The position numbers and the translations under genes are program-made. Shown piece after piece: positions 4,146-5,535 of a stretch of DNA of 5,535 nt (position 1 is its first letter; each line of letters begins with the position of its first letter). The notes beneath the pieces were generated by a model. It had not been told where the DNA came from. It saw only the letters and a list, made by a program, of their open reading frames with translations, and searched no databases. This stretch comes from Coleofasciculus sp. S288 (GTDB taxonomy: Bacteria > Cyanobacteriota > Cyanobacteriia > Cyanobacteriales > Coleofasciculaceae). The DNA lies in assembly GCA_020216575.1 (NCBI GenBank), contig JAIUYC010000359.1:1-5535 (forward strand), read 5' to 3'.

Positions 4146-5535
4146 TTAGACAACTGGGGCAGCGAAAGCATCGATGTCTACTTCTTCGACACGGATTTGA
4201 CGTTTGATTTCTAGGCTTTCGAGGTAGTTAAGGGGGTCGTCAGGGTCAAAGACAGTGCCGTCAAACATGTGAATTGGGCCGCGATCGTGTCCGATATCCA
4301 CAAGATCCAATTCCCGTGCTGCCTGACCAAACAAATCAATTCGCCGCACTCGATCCAAAACGCTGACCCAGTTTTTCGGGAATGGGATAATGCCCCAACG
4401 AGCCAGTTGAGTCAGTAACCATAAGCCCTCGATTTGGTCTGGGTAGTTGGTTTTATCGATGTGGAACTGGTTGTAACGTGGCAGATACTCGGGGGCTTCG
4501 CCAGTACCGCGATTGTAGGGATCGATAAAGCCAGGACGGGTGTATTCTGGGGCTGAGCCAACGTACTGGCTTTGTGTTAGTAATCCCAAAATCTCTTCCC
4601 GGTTGCGTAGATCATCGCAGTAGGCGCAGGCTTCTAGGAGTGCTTTTACGAGGGCGATATGGGTTTGAGGATACTTGAGAGTCCACTCTTCGCGCACGCC
4701 CAGCACTTTTTCAGGATGTCCGGGCCATAGATCTAAATCGGTGGCGATGACAAAGCCTAGCCCTTCGTGGATAGCGCGAGAGTTCCAAGGTTCGCCAACA
4801 CAGTAGCCATCAATATTGCCCGCCTTTAAATTGGAAACCATCTGCGGTGGTGGAACGACGGTTAACGCCACATCTAAATCGGGATCGATGCCACCACTGG
4901 CCAACCAATACCGCAGCATTAGGTTGTGCATAGAGGAGGGATACACCATGCCCAAGGTATGCACTTTATCAGGAGTTGAGGCGATCGCAGTTTTGAAGTC
5001 AGCTAGGGTGCGGACGCCTTGGTCGTACAACCGCTTGCTTAGGGTAATCGCATTCCCATTGCGGGACAGTGTTAAGGCTGTAACTACCGGCACCGGGGGC
5101 TTATTCCCTGCCCCAACCGTCAGGGTAAGCGGCATCCCTGCAACCATCATGGCAGCGTCTAGGCGTCCTGTGGCAATGCCTTTAGCGATCGCTTGCCAAC
5201 TGGGTTCGCGATTTAAGGTAACGTCTTCTAACCCGTATTTCTCAAAAAAGCCCTTCTCTTTGGCAACAACTAGGGGCGCACAATCGGTCAGGGGAATAAA
5301 GCCAATGTCCAGATTGACTTTTTCTAAACCATTGCGGGCGATGACTTGCACCTTGCCAGCTTTACGCAGCTTCTCTTTCTTCTGCTGATTGAGGAAGTAA
5401 ATCATCTCGTTGCGTAAGCTGTAGTAGCTGGGATGATTGACTACTTCCAAGCGGTGCCGGGGACGAGGAATTTCTACATCCACGATTTGCCCGATGTGGG
5501 ACTCTGGCCCATTGGTAAGCATGACAATTCGGTCA
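4146..5535 (-). CDS. nrtC: Nitrate/nitrite ABC transporter ATPase-regulatory subunit NrtC (5' end cut by window edge)
   Basis: NrtC is one of two ATPases of the plasma-membrane NrtABCD nitrate/nitrite importer. In this family it joins an ABC ATPase to a NrtA-like domain that is known to mediate inhibition of uptake by ammonium or nitrogen status. The window holds 462 codons plus a TAA stop. The frame is open through the right edge and begins DRIVMLTNGP, the segment just after the H-loop, so Walker A, Q-loop, signature and Walker B lie outside. Residues 1-50 are the ABC tail (PRPRHR, then HPSYYSLRNE), closely parallel to the NrtD tail. A charged linker (QQKKEKLRKAGK) follows. From about residue 70 to 415 comes the NrtA-like domain: GFIPLTDCAPLVVAKEKGFF, PSWQAIAKG, SSMHN, RYWLASGGIDPDLDV and GEPWN. 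The usual family length is about 660 residues, so roughly 200 are missing. The Met at 5522 is internal, not the start. nrtD follows downstream. The domain order rules out plain NrtA or CmpA; CmpC (bicarbonate) is the main alternative, and the nrtP neighbour favours nitrate. Confidence 0.95.
   Translation of the reverse strand, partial: DRIVMLTNGPESHIGQIVDVEIPRPRHRLEVVNHPSYYSLRNEMIYFLNQQKKEKLRKAGKVQVIARNGLEKVNLDIGFIPLTDCAPLVVAKEKGFFEKYGLEDVTLNREPSWQAIAKGIATGRLDAAMMVAGMPLTLTVGAGNKPPVPVVTALTLSRNGNAITLSKRLYDQGVRTLADFKTAIASTPDKVHTLGMVYPSSMHNLMLRYWLASGGIDPDLDVALTVVPPPQMVSNLKAGNIDGYCVGEPWNSRAIHEGLGFVIATDLDLWPGHPEKVLGVREEWTLKYPQTHIALVKALLEACAYCDDLRNREEILGLLTQSQYVGSAPEYTRPGFIDPYNRGTGEAPEYLPRYNQFHIDKTNYPDQIEGLWLLTQLARWGIIPFPKNWVSVLDRVRRIDLFGQAARELDLVDIGHDRGPIHMFDGTVFDPDDPLNYLESLEIKRQIRVEEVDIDAFAAPVV

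Noticed and set aside
1476..5192. Four GCGATCGC octamers (1476, 3408, 4981, 5185) as possible regulatory sites
   Set aside because: These are HIP1 sequences, over-represented throughout many cyanobacterial genomes; all four lie inside genes. They inform taxonomy, not local regulation.
4816..5388. 190-codon open frame on the plus strand
   Set aside because: It is antisense to the conserved NrtA-like domain of nrtC; the minus-strand frame carries clear family motifs, so this is a shadow.

Overview
The window is a nitrate-uptake locus of a cyanobacterium, and every recognisable gene is read leftward (minus strand). Three observations point to a cyanobacterium. There is an ABC-ATPase fused to a NrtA-like solute-binding domain (NrtC), an architecture typical of cyanobacteria. 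Four perfect copies of the HIP1 octamer GCGATCGC lie inside the genes. Several intergenic repeats are of the degenerate heptamer and GTAGGTTGGGTT kinds common in filamentous cyanobacteria. The species cannot be named from this window.

Layout in the direction of transcription (right to left): the 3' two thirds of nrtC (cut by the right edge), a 130-226 bp spacer depending on the nrtD start, nrtD, about 1.05 kb without an obvious large gene, nrtP, and a 490 bp leftward-facing regulatory region that runs off the left edge. nrtC and nrtD encode the two ATPases of the high-affinity ABC nitrate/nitrite transporter; nrtA and nrtB are expected beyond the right edge. nrtP encodes a major-facilitator nitrate/nitrite permease. 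Having both transporter types side by side is notable, because many cyanobacteria rely on one or the other.

The clearest regulatory signal is a recurring NtcA-type promoter. A GTA-N8-TAC box is followed exactly 22 nt later by a TAAnnT -10 hexamer. It occurs once upstream of nrtP and twice in tandem downstream of nrtP; all three copies face left. The two tandem copies imply that another nitrogen-controlled gene starts just outside the left edge. A fourth GTA-N8-TAC box in the nrtD-nrtP gap lacks a good -10.

Between nrtD and nrtP, a 76 bp inverted-repeat element next to a T7 run looks like the transcription terminator of the ABC operon, so nrtP is probably a separate transcription unit. The predicted nrtP leader is about 210 nt and holds a possible 55-codon small ORF. 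That ORF starts about 30 nt after the predicted transcript start and stops on the nrtP ribosome-binding site. It is the most interesting, though unproven, candidate for something undescribed here.
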